64,000 nt of DNA from Rotaria macrura (Eukaryota; Rotifera; Eurotatoria; Philodinida; Philodinidae): the NCBI GenBank assembly GCA_900239685.1, contig OENT01000383.1, forward strand, positions 60,686 to 124,685. Direction: 5' to 3'. The notes under the pieces were generated by a model. The model saw only the letters and a program-made list of their open reading frames with translations, was not told the origin of the DNA and searched no databases. A program made the translations under genes and the position numbers. Shown in pieces: positions 1-10,997 of the stretch. Within the stretch, counting starts at the first letter, position 1; each line of letters opens with the position of its first letter.

Positions 1-625
1 CAGAACTCTTACAAAAGTAAAAAAAAATATTACAATGAAATTCGTTGGTGTATCACTTGTTGCCATTAGCTAATCTAGTTACATTTTACCAAAACATTTC
101 TCATCAATTGTAAGAAAAATTTGTCGAGACTATGTTGAGTTATCTAACTCTCACAAACGTTATCGAGTCATTATTGAAAAAATGGAAATGTTGAAGTTAA
201 ATGGTGCAAGCCGGAAATAAACACTAGAAATTCTAATCTTCGGTACCGATTTCTTTTTAATTAGTACTCAGTGTTACAAAGCTAGTAATAATATCTTACA
301 AAACTATATTCAAAGTTATATGTTTCGATGCCAGTTTGAATATTTAGTCTCTTTTGAAAAACCAATACTGTGACTATTAGCAACTCAAGCAGTCGGTTAA
401 GTGTTGAAGACAAACGTTCGTCTAACTTTTACGTATAGCGAATAATTTTAGATGGCATGAGTAATATTCAACATAGATAGTTTTTACTCTACGTTTGTGA
501 CATGGATGTCTCTGGAGTACGCATCTAATATTGAGTACAAGTTGTGGAAGAGGATGCTTTAATCAACTGAGCGTAGTTATCACATGTTATTAAAAAAACC
601 TTTTTTTTTTTCTGATTTTATTCAG
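1..625. other. non-coding stretch before the first recognised exon
   Basis: No open frame of convincing length or family similarity was seen on either strand. The stretch ends in a T-rich tract and an AG at 624-625 that acts as splice acceptor for the exon that follows, so at least its right part is probably intron of that gene. Confidence 0.5.
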
Positions 626-855
626 CTGTTCTTGCGGATGAAGCCAACAAACTTAATGATACTAGTGCTACTGCTAGTGCATGTGCATCAGCGACAACTT
701 GTACTGATACAACATCCACAGTGAACAATGGGGATGAAGACGATGATGACGATGCTGATGATGAAACTGAAGCGGTACAAATCGATGAAGATTTATTTGC
801 AGATGATCTCGATGATGTGGAAGAGCAATTACGTGAAACAACTATGACATCGTAA
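626..855 (+). CDS. ZC3H15: last exon of a ZC3H15 (DFRP1)-like gene, partial
   Basis: The frame opens after the acceptor AG at 624-625 with two bases finishing a split codon and runs to TAA at 853-855, giving about 75 residues. The peptide has a Thr/Ala/Ser-rich start, a run of Asp, then a tail reading AVQIDEDLFADDLDDVEEQL. The C-terminal tail of ZC3H15 proteins, as I recall it, has the same arrangement (a VDENLF-like motif followed by an acidic LDELEEEL helix). ZC3H15 is a CCCH zinc-finger protein that binds and stabilises the translational GTPase DRG1. The zinc fingers and the DRG1-binding part would lie before position 1, outside the window. AATAAA polyadenylation signals occur at 1012-1017 and 1031-1036. 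Acidic tails are low in information, so another acidic-tailed protein is possible. The presence of a terminal coding exon is surer than its name. Confidence 0.5.
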
Positions 856-1112
856 AAATTTGTAGAAAATGTTCTAGCTCATATTCTAATTGCCATCAGT
901 CTTTTACGGATTGGATACATGGCTTATTTTATATTGTTTGTCATCGTTCGATCATGTTTTTTTTTTGTTAAGACTGATACAATTAGAAAACTCGTTTTTC
1001 TTTTGGATGCAAATAAACAACACGAAAGCAAATAAAATACAAACGAAAGAATAAAAAAAACCTCTGTACGACTGACATGGTTTCTTTTTCTATTATTCTA
1101 GGTAAAGTCTAT

Positions 1113-4100
1113 CAAATGCGTGTATGTCGTTGTTCGATTCGAAATATACTTTCATGTGTAAAATTACGCAACTTACATTTTTGTCATAAACTCTACTTAA
1201 TCTATCAGGTATTTTTTTTAAATACTGATGATTCCATCGATCTTCGCATTGATACCTTATTGCAACCACTATTCTTTATAACTGATCGTCTAACAAAATA
1301 TATCGGCAGATTATTTATATGTTTTTTCATCATTATTATGTCAGTTGTTGCTTATATATTTTATACAACAATATTTATTCACTTATTTAGTGATCTTAAC
1401 GAACAACATAGTTATTTGACATTTATTAGTCATATTATTGTATCGCATTGGCTTCTAATTAACATTATGTTTAATTATATACAATGTATAAGAGTTGATC
1501 CAGGTTCATCGCCAAATTTCGGCTATTTAATCCCATATAATTTTGATAAAAGTCGTAGAGACTTTATGAAAATACATCAAGCCAATATTGATAAAAATAA
1601 TAATAATAAATCAAATGAACTAACAATTTTAAATTTGACAACAGACGGTAAGTAATTTCTAAAGGAAATTATTCTAATATTTAAAAAGAAGACATTTAAA
1701 AAAAACTCGTACATAAACAAATGAGAAAATCATTGAGAAAAGAAAGTATTAAACAAAATAGTATGCTGACTAAGACTACGATGAAAAGACGAATGAAAAC
1801 ACGTATCAAATAGTAGAATAATCTAAATTTAGGTGACGTAATGAACTATGATGATAAAAAGAGCTTTAGTCATAATGAAATCATCAACGTGATAATCATT
1901 TATCACTATCTTATACAATGACTGCAAGCATGAGCACGTCACTCCATCGAAAACTTGAGGGAAGATCATCCCTGATTAGTAGATAGAATGCTCGAATGCC
2001 TTCTTATAATAGTATGCTTCTATTTTATGAAAACTATATGTTTGAGTCATGATTGAACTAAATCTCAAATTAAATATGTAAAAGAATATAATATAGTAGT
2101 ATAGTATATATCTAATTTTTAACTTCTATCATCAAAGATTTAATAATCCATGATCAACTAATTAAGAAATATTAATTTTCAACATTGATTGATCCTCGCC
2201 GAGAATTTTTTATTGAAATATTTTATATAAGTCGCTTATGCGAAATACTTTTTATAGGTTTGACGTTAGAAATTGAAGATCTGTTAATCGACTTCAGTGA
2301 AAAAACTTTCTTTCGTTGATAGCACTAGGAATACTTCTAACTGTAATACATTCACGATATGCTTTTAGCTTCAATTTAATTTACTAGTCTAAATTAAGCA
2401 GTGAACTATCCTATCTAGTTTAATTCGTCGTACTACGAAGCTGTTGCACAAGTAGTATGCGCCATAATTTATCGCTATTTTTCTCTGTTGACAGGAAATA
2501 TATCTGTACTCGTTAATTGAACTTTTGAATATCGTTCATATAATTAGAAATCTGCAAAGATAAAAGTATTATTTACAAAATAAGATAAGCTGAAGCTGAG
2601 TTAGTTGACACGTGCACTCAAGTTCATTGTTTTGTCATGAGAATTTCACGCATCTTTTATAATATAAATTCGACAACAGAATTAGTTTGTAGCAAAATCT
2701 ATAATCTTAACTTCGATCAAAAAGATAAATATCGACAGAGACTTCAGTATGTTTTCTGTTTATTGAGTATATAAAAAGAATGCGTAATCCAGCTTGCATC
2801 AAATTTATTTGCTAAAAACAACTAAACATGTTCTAGATAAATCAGTTGATCTATCTTGATTAACTTTCTTTTACTTGTTCCAAGAAAAACCTTCAACAAT
2901 TCAAACATTTAACTGTCAAATGTTTCGATCATTTTTATTTCTAAAAAAATTGAGATAAACGCAAACACTATCGAGTATGTCGTTGAATTCAGTTTAATTA
3001 CACACAAGTCATTCTTCAAGAACATTTATATGCCTAACTATTTCGGCTCGAACAAAGTATCTCACCAATGGAACACATTAAAAACACAGCCGAGTATTGT
3101 ACTATTCTATTATTGTGTACTCCAAAAGTGAGTACACTACTAAAATCGGTCAGTGTGTCCGGCCGTCCGTTTATCCGATAACTCTTCACAATTACATTCG
3201 ATCGAGTTGAAATTTTGTGCACAGAATAGTCTAATCAATATCTAGGTCAAGTTCGAAGATGAGAAGGATCCGTCGAGAAATGGCTGAGTTATTGAAAAAA
3301 TTGTCATTTTTCACCAAGCAATCCCTGAGGTGGGGTACAGGGATTTTTTCAAAAAAACTTTTTTCTCAGAATTATCCACAACGTATNNNNNNNNNNNNNN
3401 NNNNNNNNNNNNNNNNNNNNNNNNNNNNNNNNNNNNNNNNNNNNNNNNNNNNNNNNNNNNNNNNNNNNNNNNNNNNNNNNNNNNNNNNNNNNNNNNNNNN
3501 NNNNNNNNNNNNNNNNNNNNNNNNNNNNNNNTAAATCGACTCAGTTTTTAACGCTGATTCCGAATCTGATATTAGTTTTGAACTAAATCGCAGCTTTCTA
3601 AAAAAACTTTGGCTGCAAAAAGGTCTCAAATGCACAAAAACTGCATCTAGAAACAAAATTGCCTAGATATGTCTGAGATGATCAGTAGTTTTGGAGTTTC
3701 CCAAAAAGGTTTACCAAGATACTTCATCCGTGCACACATTCTAGAATGACTGATTTGTCTCATTCACTTTTTGAAGTACACATAACTCTCGGACATAAGT
3801 CCGAAGTTTCCGCATTTATAATGGATATAATCTTAGTGTAAAATAGAATTTTTCATTCTCTCGTTACATTAACTAGAACTAATTTAGATTGATAAAAAAC
3901 TGAACGACTTCTTATAATTAATATCATTTAACATTTAAGTAAGTCTCAAGTTTTACTTGCGAATCTGAAAAAACAGCTTCTCGAAGAGATTAACACTAGT
4001 AAATACTGCAGAAGAAAAAAAAACATGTTTACCATAACTAGTCGTTAAATTCTAGAAACTAATTTTCAAATTAAATGTGGAATATACGAAGATGATAGTT

Positions 4101-5084
4101 ATGTTTCATGTATCAATTTCACTTTCTACGAATCTTAGCAATTACTTCGATAATGTGAAGTACATGTTGAGAATAGAATGAAATTTATGTTAACTTAAAA
4201 TAATTTACTCAAAATATAAAAGACAAAACTATTGATTGATTATCTTTGAAATGTATTTTTCCGTAAAACAACAGTGAAACAGATTCTTGATAAATCTATA
4301 CGTAATAATTCATTAGAATGATATAAAATCTTGTTCAGATTCCAAATATGGCGAATCATTACAAAGAACTCCTCTTAATGCTTCCAATTCCATAATTCAT
4401 TCACAAACTAGTACACAAAATGTTTGTCGAAAATGTATTTTTCCAAAACCAGCGCGCGCTCATCATTGTTCCGTATGTGCACGATGTATATTAAATCAAG
4501 ATCATCATTGTCCATGGATAAATAATTGTGTTGGACATTTAAATCATCGTTACTTTTTTCAATTTTGTTTCTTTTTAACAATCGGTTCTTTTTATGCGTC
4601 AACATTTGGTTTCAGTGAATTTCAACATTACTTATTTGGTCGAAAGGCTTTTTCATATTTGGATTTAATAGTTGGTCAAAATTTAAATGATATCGACGTA
4701 TTACCTCGTGTATCAAATCCATCAGTGTGTTACACGTTTTTATTTTTATTTATTGTTGCAATAACAGCATTCGTCGTTTTACTTGGTTTTACACTATGGC
4801 ATTTTTGGTTGATATCTCGTGCTGAAACAACGATTGAGTTTCATATGAATTCATCTGAGAAAAAACGTTTAAATGAGAAGAAAGAAAAATTCATTAATCA
4901 ATATGATTTAGGTTTTATATTAAATTGGAAGATGTTTTTAGGTGTTAATAATTGGTATGAGGTTCTTCATAGAAATTTTATACCGTCAACTCACAGACCA
5001 TTTTGTGATGGAATACATTGGCCATTAAGAAATGTAATGAAAATATCTGATGAGACGAAACATTTTAAAATCATTAATGTTTAA
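1113..5084 (+). CDS. ZDHHC16: ZDHHC16-type palmitoyltransferase, two exons
   Basis: S-acyltransferase that moves palmitate to cysteines of target proteins; ZDHHC16 works in the ER/Golgi membrane. Exons 1113-1647 and 4339-5084 join in phase (g plus at = Asp), giving 426 aa. A Met at 1077, 12 codons upstream, is also in frame; I prefer 1113 because family similarity begins there. The N-terminal half has two hydrophobic spans. Exon 2 carries the cysteine-rich domain (VCRKCIFPKPARAHHCSVC) and the DHHC motif at residues 233-236 (Cys236 is catalytic), followed by PWINNCVGH. Two further membrane spans follow, then a cytosolic tail with WHFWLISRAETTIE, NWKMFLGV and a PSTHRP...GIHW motif; these match human ZDHHC16 specifically rather than DHHC enzymes in general. 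An AATAAA lies at 5317-5322. The single intron is 2691 bp, far longer than its neighbours, and holds a transposon and the assembly gap. It starts 257 bp after the upstream gene's stop. Confidence 0.93.
3114..3782. mobile_element. short inverted-repeat DNA transposon (MITE-like) in the ZDHHC16 intron
   Basis: The left end tgtgtactccaaaagtgag (from 3114) recurs in inverted, slightly diverged form at about 3761-3782. The similarity seems to go on inward (aaatcggtca at the left against aaatcagtca in the reverse complement of the right). Flanking bases include TA at both sides, which would suit a TA target-site duplication, but the boundary is not exact. The interior has no open frame and contains the 145-base run of N (3387-3531), so its true length is unknown. 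Non-autonomous DNA transposon, family not identified. Confidence 0.6.
3387..3531. other. assembly gap (run of N)
   Basis: A run of 145 N inside the repeat element of the ZDHHC16 intron. Open frames that read through the N run are artefacts. Confidence 0.99.
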
Positions 5085-5850
5085 ATGAACAGCATTCGTT
5101 TTTGTGTTTTTCTGTGATTCTAATGTTTTGTTGTTGATGTATATGAATAATGACCAATATGAAGATATTTTAGATAAAATCAAATAATGAAATCAATATT
5201 TATATACTATTATGTGAAATAGTCAGCGAGTTATCTACTCGATGGCTATCTGTTTCTTTTCATGTGTATCTTATGTTTTAATGAATTTTTTATGTGACAA
5301 AAAATAAGACATCTGCAATAAAAATCAAGCAAAAACTACTAAGCTTGGAAGAAATAAACAGTTCTACAGTAGTGGTTTTTATTAATTCTCCAAAAAACAA
5401 GTATTGAACTAAATCTAAATGAAAAAGGACATATTCTTGTAACAAAAAGCGAGTCCAACAGTTTTAAAAACTTTTCTACCATGATGAAAAGTATCCTATT
5501 AAGTTCAGTTTCAGTAAAATAGCAAAGATATAAACATTATTTCTAATGATTAATGTTGGACGGCAATTGCCGTCGACAATGGATTCAATTTATGTAGGCT
5601 ACTTCGCGGCCCGCAGTTATTACTTGCAAGATACCTTAGTCACCTAATCGATAATGATCTAATAAAAATGTGATTTTCTTCAGCTACTAAGAGTTAGTAA
5701 GCGAAAGAATACATATCATTAATACTTGCATGAAAACATAATCGCATTCAGTTTAGTTAGTATTCAATCACAGAACGTATACATATTTTTCATAAAATCA
5801 AATGGATAACATATTACTTAATTCTTCATACGAGAAAAAACGAAAAGAGA
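5085..5850. other. intergenic sequence downstream of ZDHHC16
   Basis: It begins with the ZDHHC16 3' UTR (polyadenylation signal at 5317-5322). No gene was seen. A perfect 16-bp palindrome, gacggcaattgccgtc, stands at 5559-5574 in otherwise AT-rich sequence. Confidence 0.5.
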
Positions 5851-7012
5851 CTTTTCGGGTTGCATGAATTTCGGCCCGAAAACTCACCGGAATTTCTGAC
5901 CAGGCCGAAGGTCCTCTAGGACTTTCGGTGCGACCCGGAAGTGACCTCATGATCGGAAAATAATAATTTAATTTTTGTAATCAACAGCTAATCATCATAG
6001 TGCTTAACAGGACGTCAGATTACTGAGCAAGACGACCGTGTGCTGAGCACGATGGCACAGTACCTTACAGGATGAGTTTAGATCATACTATAGTTACAGC
6101 ATCTTGTTCAGTACATTGCATCTGGATCAATGGCATTCTATGCCAGTAGGTGAAAATGTAATATGCACTTCGTATTTGATAGGTTTCAATTAGGACAATC
6201 CATTGTTCAAATTATGGCTCGCTGACTGAAAATAATTACTTGGAAATCCGCAATATCAGTGGAGTGAGAACATTAATATCATGTTGTACTTAATAAGAGG
6301 AGGGATACCTTTCCATAAGATTGTTTTCAGTGTTTTAGAATTACGTTCTCAGACACCTCTTAGCAGTTCAAGTTTCTATTTACTAGACGCTTCTCATTCA
6401 CTTTCTTTTACAGCAGCATCTTTTCAAGCATCAACATTGGTACCAATAGTAACAGTAACTGACAATAAAAACAAAAGAAAACGTCGTACTTATCCGCTAA
6501 GGACTACTCCACATGGAAAAAGGCAAAACGGAGTAGAATCAGCCAAACAACAAAAGAAAAGTTATACTTTGTTGTTAAAAAATGTAGACATTCTTTTGTC
6601 GTTTATCTTAACTTTCTTCTTTTGAACGTATTACTTGTCCACAGGTTTTTGTTGTATTTTGAATAAAAGAAAATGATATTGCTAGAAAAAACTGAACACC
6701 TGTAATTAACAATTAAAAAATTTGAAGCATTACTAACGCTAAAGAAGACACAATCATAAGCTGGCAATAGGCAAAAGGAGGAACATCATTTGGTAGTCCA
6801 CCTATTAAGACAACACTCTTTTGCTTTGAGATTTATTCATTCTAAGGAAATAACAACTATCTCAAAAGACAATACCAATTATAACTGGACTTGAAACAGA
6901 TAGCAAAGTCTCATGCCATCCTACTCAGTACTATGGTAATTAGCAATTAATTAAAAAAATTAAATTAATATTTTTGGATCATGCGGTCACTTTCGGGCCG
7001 AAATTCGGGTCT
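5851..7012. mobile_element. decayed DNA transposon with long inverted ends
   Basis: The block gaatttcggcccgaaa at 5866-5881 is repeated exactly in inverse orientation at 6991-7006. A second, longer inverted match pairs about 5932-6005 with about 6930-7012: on the left gacccggaagtgacctcatg, on the reverse complement of the right gacccg...aagtgaccgcatg, then a shared aatttaattttt and gctaat...catagt. The left end looks longer than the right by an internal duplication of the gaatttcggcccgaaa block. The ends are richer in G and C than the surroundings. The interior (about 6006-6929) has one open frame (6281-6625) that resembles nothing I know. Non-autonomous or eroded element, family unknown. Confidence 0.6.
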
Positions 7013-8780
7013 CCCTACTTTTTCCTTGCTGCTTTCTTCAGGCATGGTTAGTATTTTATTTCGTTTTGCATTCCATTCTTAATGGAAAACATTACACAAG
7101 ATTCATTAACATGATAACATTGGAAATGATTTTGTGTATATATTGCATTCCAAATATACTTCGTATTGTTTTTTTTTCTATACGAACAATGTTTTATGCA
7201 TATCAAACATTTGATGAACAGAAAAAGATCGCTCCGAAGATTAGACTAACTGGAAAACTCTGTACAACACAATAAAGAGAAACCACTCTATGATATTATT
7301 TGATGTCGATCAATAATTGAAAACTGGCGGATTTGAAATGCTTAGCTTTTTCACCAGATCTTTAAGAGACTTGTGAAAGGTATGCAATGAAAACTGTGAA
7401 AAAATCATTTCGACAATTATGGTCTAGACGAATATCTACAACAACGTCAAGTGCTATAAACTATCATCTTCTGTAGTGAGCTACTCTATCAAATAGTTGC
7501 TTTCCTCCAGATCCTCTATGCTCAACAACTACACATAATCTATGACGTGTCTTTGCACGATCCTGAAGTGAGTATATTTAGTCGAGTGACGTGATGACGA
7601 GCACTTTTCATCGTCGAATCTATGGAAATTTCTGCAAATTTTTAAAAAACTAGAACATAACACGAAAAATAATTTCTCTATTTTCAGTTGTACTGTAGAT
7701 GCATTAGAAAATGAAACCATCTGATCAAGAATATAATACTCTTGAAGACAGATTATATGAGTATTATTTCGTTAATTTATGCATTTCTATCATTTTTAAC
7801 AACAATTGAGAATCCTATTTGGCAGAATCTAAAATGAATTTTTTCGGAAATACACGATTTTTAAAACAACCAATGATTCAAGTGTACTTAGCCAACCAAT
7901 CGGGAACTATTACATATCTAAACCCTTATGATCAATACATGATCTTTGTTCAGCCGATGTTATTAAATGCTACATGGAAGGCTTCATCGACTCTACGAAT
8001 TTTACACTGTGAAAGTCGAGTATTTCAGTTGTTCAATTTTTCTAAATTATAACTATCTGAATATTACAATAAGGTAAAGTAAGTGATTTTTCTCTACTGG
8101 ATTTTATTTTTTAATACTTAAAAAACCGAGTTTGTCTGTATGAAAGCGAGAAAATGACAAAGAAAAAAGACAAAAAAAGAGAGGAGCAGATTACATCTTC
8201 TCAACTCAAAATAATGATAACAAACAAACAAATAGACGAAGTACAATGACTACTATAAACTCTTTAAACACGACTGATGGAGGAATTCGTGCGCAAGCAA
8301 AAATAACTAATAGAAAAAAAAACATCACTCTATATATTGGTCAGTCAAACTACTAAAACAAACGCTAAAGAAAAAGAACTGAAAGAGATTCTCTGAAATA
8401 TATGAAGTTGAAAAGAAAAGAGACAATCACTATCACTGATATCATTTCTTGTTTGATTGATAACAATACAAACAAAAAAACAAAAAACATGATTCATAAT
8501 ACTTATGATGCGATAACGACATCCGGAAAAAAAGAGAAAAAAACATAAAGATAGATAAATCACAAAGAGAAATTCACTGGTATAGAGAGAGAGAGTGAGT
8601 GAGTGAGTGAGTGAGACAAGAAAAAACATACTTTTTCCATCATTCGGAACTATTTGCTGCAAAGTATTATTAAAACAAAAGAAAACATCTGCTTGCAAAA
8701 AATCCGAAATTATCTAATAACTAGAAAGAGAAAACAAGAATGAAAATGAGCAAATTCAACATTTAAAGTTATCTACCTGT
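7013..8780. other. gene-poor stretch between a transposon and nanos
   Basis: Short open frames at 7066-7275 and 7819-8052 (+) lack splice partners and family similarity. The part next to 8781 should hold the nanos 3' UTR, since nanos is read leftward. It contains a GA/GTGA simple repeat at 8584-8616. I looked for Pumilio-type sites near the stop and saw none that convinced me. Confidence 0.45.
8584..8616. repeat. (GA)n-(GTGA)n microsatellite
   Basis: Uninterrupted ga repeats followed by gtga repeats, within the probable 3' UTR side of nanos. Confidence 0.9.
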
Positions 8781-10997
8781 TTATAAATTACTACCAGACC
8801 AACCACCAGCTAGTGCAGGCCAAAGTGAAGCAGGACTATTAGCTGGTGAATTACTACCAATGGGTCCGAAGATTGTCGGCATTGTTGTTGTCATATTATC
8901 ATCCAGTCCAAATGATTGCATACATTGTGTACGAATCATTTTTTCGTAAGGTGTAGCTACATGTCTATTATCGTCACCGGCTGCTTGACAATATTTTATA
9001 GTATGAGCTATAGATTGAAAATATTAATTTATCTGTATTAAAGACAAGCGAAGCAAAAAAAAAGCAGTTACCTTGTGCGCCCGTAGCACCACAGATTGGA
9101 CATTGATAAGCACGCAAAATAGGACATGTTACATTACCAACGGAATCTTTTAATGAATGACTTGTATAGATAAGTTCATTCTCGCCATTATTGCGACAAA
9201 AAACACAAACCTATAGAAAAGAAAAGAAAACATATGGATTTTAGTCTCGTTTTATTTATATTGAATTTACTTCTTTTTTCATTCCACATCGTCGTTTCCA
9301 TCTGGCCTCGCGAATTAAATGTTTAATTATTTCTATATCAATTTTTTCGGAACGTAATGGACGATTATTATTATTATTTGTATTAGCTGCAAGTATCTGT
9401 TGTGCTGCTGTACTTAATGTTATATTTGCATTGAAAGCTGCCATCTGTTGTTGTTGATTTTGACGTAACATTGCGGTCATTTCTGCTAAAAGCCAAGCAT
9501 CATTCGATTGAAATTGATTCATTATTGGTTGATTTTGCTGTTGTTGTGGTTGTTGTTGCTGCAACGCTTGAGGATGCGGAAGTGGTGGCATACCAATGGG
9601 AAGTAAAGGACGATGCTGTTGTGTTGGCGGCGGCGGTGGCGGTGGTTGTTGTTGCCATAGTGGACGTTGTGATTGTTGAGGTAATGGTAATAATTGTTGA
9701 GTTTGATGTGTCACAGGTGATTGTGGATGAAATGATGACGAATGACTAAATGGACCATTTATTGATGTCGGATTTGAAGTTGGTGTAAACAATGGATTAT
9801 TTGGATTTATACGTTGTGGAAACGGCGTACTTGTTAGATGAGGTGGTGGTGGTAATGGAGGCGGCTGAAGTGGTGAAGGCTGTTGAAGAGATTTAAAATT
9901 AAGTTGTGGCGTTGAAGGCGCATATAAATTACTATTAATACGTGGTCGTGGTAAAGATGAAAATGAAAGTGTATCATCATTCGTTGTACCATTAGTACTC
10001 ATTAATGATGTTGGCCATGATGTTGTTGACGATGCACAGGATGTACCAATATTCGACGATAAACCATCAAAAACATGATCCATATTATATGGGTATAAAT
10101 CATGGGTTTCTTTAAAAACGAAAATAGTGGATTGTTTTCTTTTTTATTAATGAAAAAAGTAAAATTCTATTTTTTTTTGTCTAAATACAAACCATTGGTT
10201 ATATCAGTTGAAATTATTTGATGTCTGTTTGTTGTCGTATTTAGAGACGGCATGGTAAGTGGAAGGTCAAGTGCTATGAAACACAAAACAAAAGAAATTG
10301 AGAAAATCTAACATATTTTTCGATAACGAACTTGTCGATGATGGAAATGTTGAATCGGATAAACGACGATGATTACTAAGATATCGATCAATACTTGTGG
10401 GTGTTAATAAATTATTAACTGTTGTTGGTGTTTTCGCTATAATATCATTAACACGTGGAAATAATAAATTAGTATTTCGAATTTCATTCGTTGAACTTCC
10501 TAATGACCAATTGGTATTAGTAACATCAGCACTTCTTGGTGGTGTTAACGGTAGACTAGTATTTATAGTCATTGTTTGAAAGGCATTTGTCGTATTGCTT
10601 ATAGACTCGAGTAATCGACGTGGAATTAGTGGTGTTGGCGGTGGTGTTGCTTCGATAGGCATCATTTTAAATGGTGGCGGTTTAAATACACCTATTTTCA
10701 AAGTCAGTTTTTTTTCTCTCGTGAAAATGAAATTAATTTTGAAAAAACAATTCTTATTTACTTACCCAAGCCCATACCACTGATTTCATCGATGGACGAT
10801 GAAGACAACGTTCCATTACTAGTTGGAATCGTCGATGAATTATCTTCTTCTTCGTCTTGTGCATTATCTTCTTCAGTATAGAACAAATCATCATCTTGTT
10901 CTAAATCTTCATCAATAGTACTTGATAATGGTGAATATTGATCAACTAAATCACATTCATCATTTATTGAATAACCACGACCGAGTATTGATTCCAT
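8781..10997 (-). CDS. nanos: Nanos, CCHC zinc-finger translational repressor, six exons
   Basis: RNA-binding cofactor of Pumilio that represses translation and recruits the CCR4-NOT deadenylase; a germline determinant in animals. Exons on the minus strand: 10766-10997, 10332-10691, 10193-10273, 9271-10109, 9072-9210 and 8781-9007. All joins are in phase; total 1878 nt, 625 aa. The C-terminal domain at residues 506-557 has both Nanos zinc knuckles with the family's exact spacing: C-x2-C-x12-H-x10-C, then C-x2-C-x7-H-x4-C. Landmarks are [25 protein letters not shown] and AHTIKYC. The first 500 residues are low-complexity: an acidic stretch, many Ser/Thr-Pro pairs, a polyproline tract and long Gln runs. 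This N-terminus is longer than in most Nanos proteins. The exon 2 donor is the unusual gttcgt. The Met at 10997 starts the open frame; an extra 5' non-coding exon cannot be excluded. The next gene to the right (Alx-like) is divergent, 4.3 kb away. Confidence 0.95.

Noticed and set aside
3259-3656. Open frames around the N run
   Set aside because: They stay open only because N codons are read through.
6281-6625. 114-codon plus-strand frame inside the inverted-repeat element
   Set aside because: No similarity to a transposase or other family, low-complexity tail, no splice partners.
9471-9749. 92-codon plus-strand frame rich in Val and Ala
   Set aside because: It is the antisense of the Gln- and Pro-rich region of nanos.
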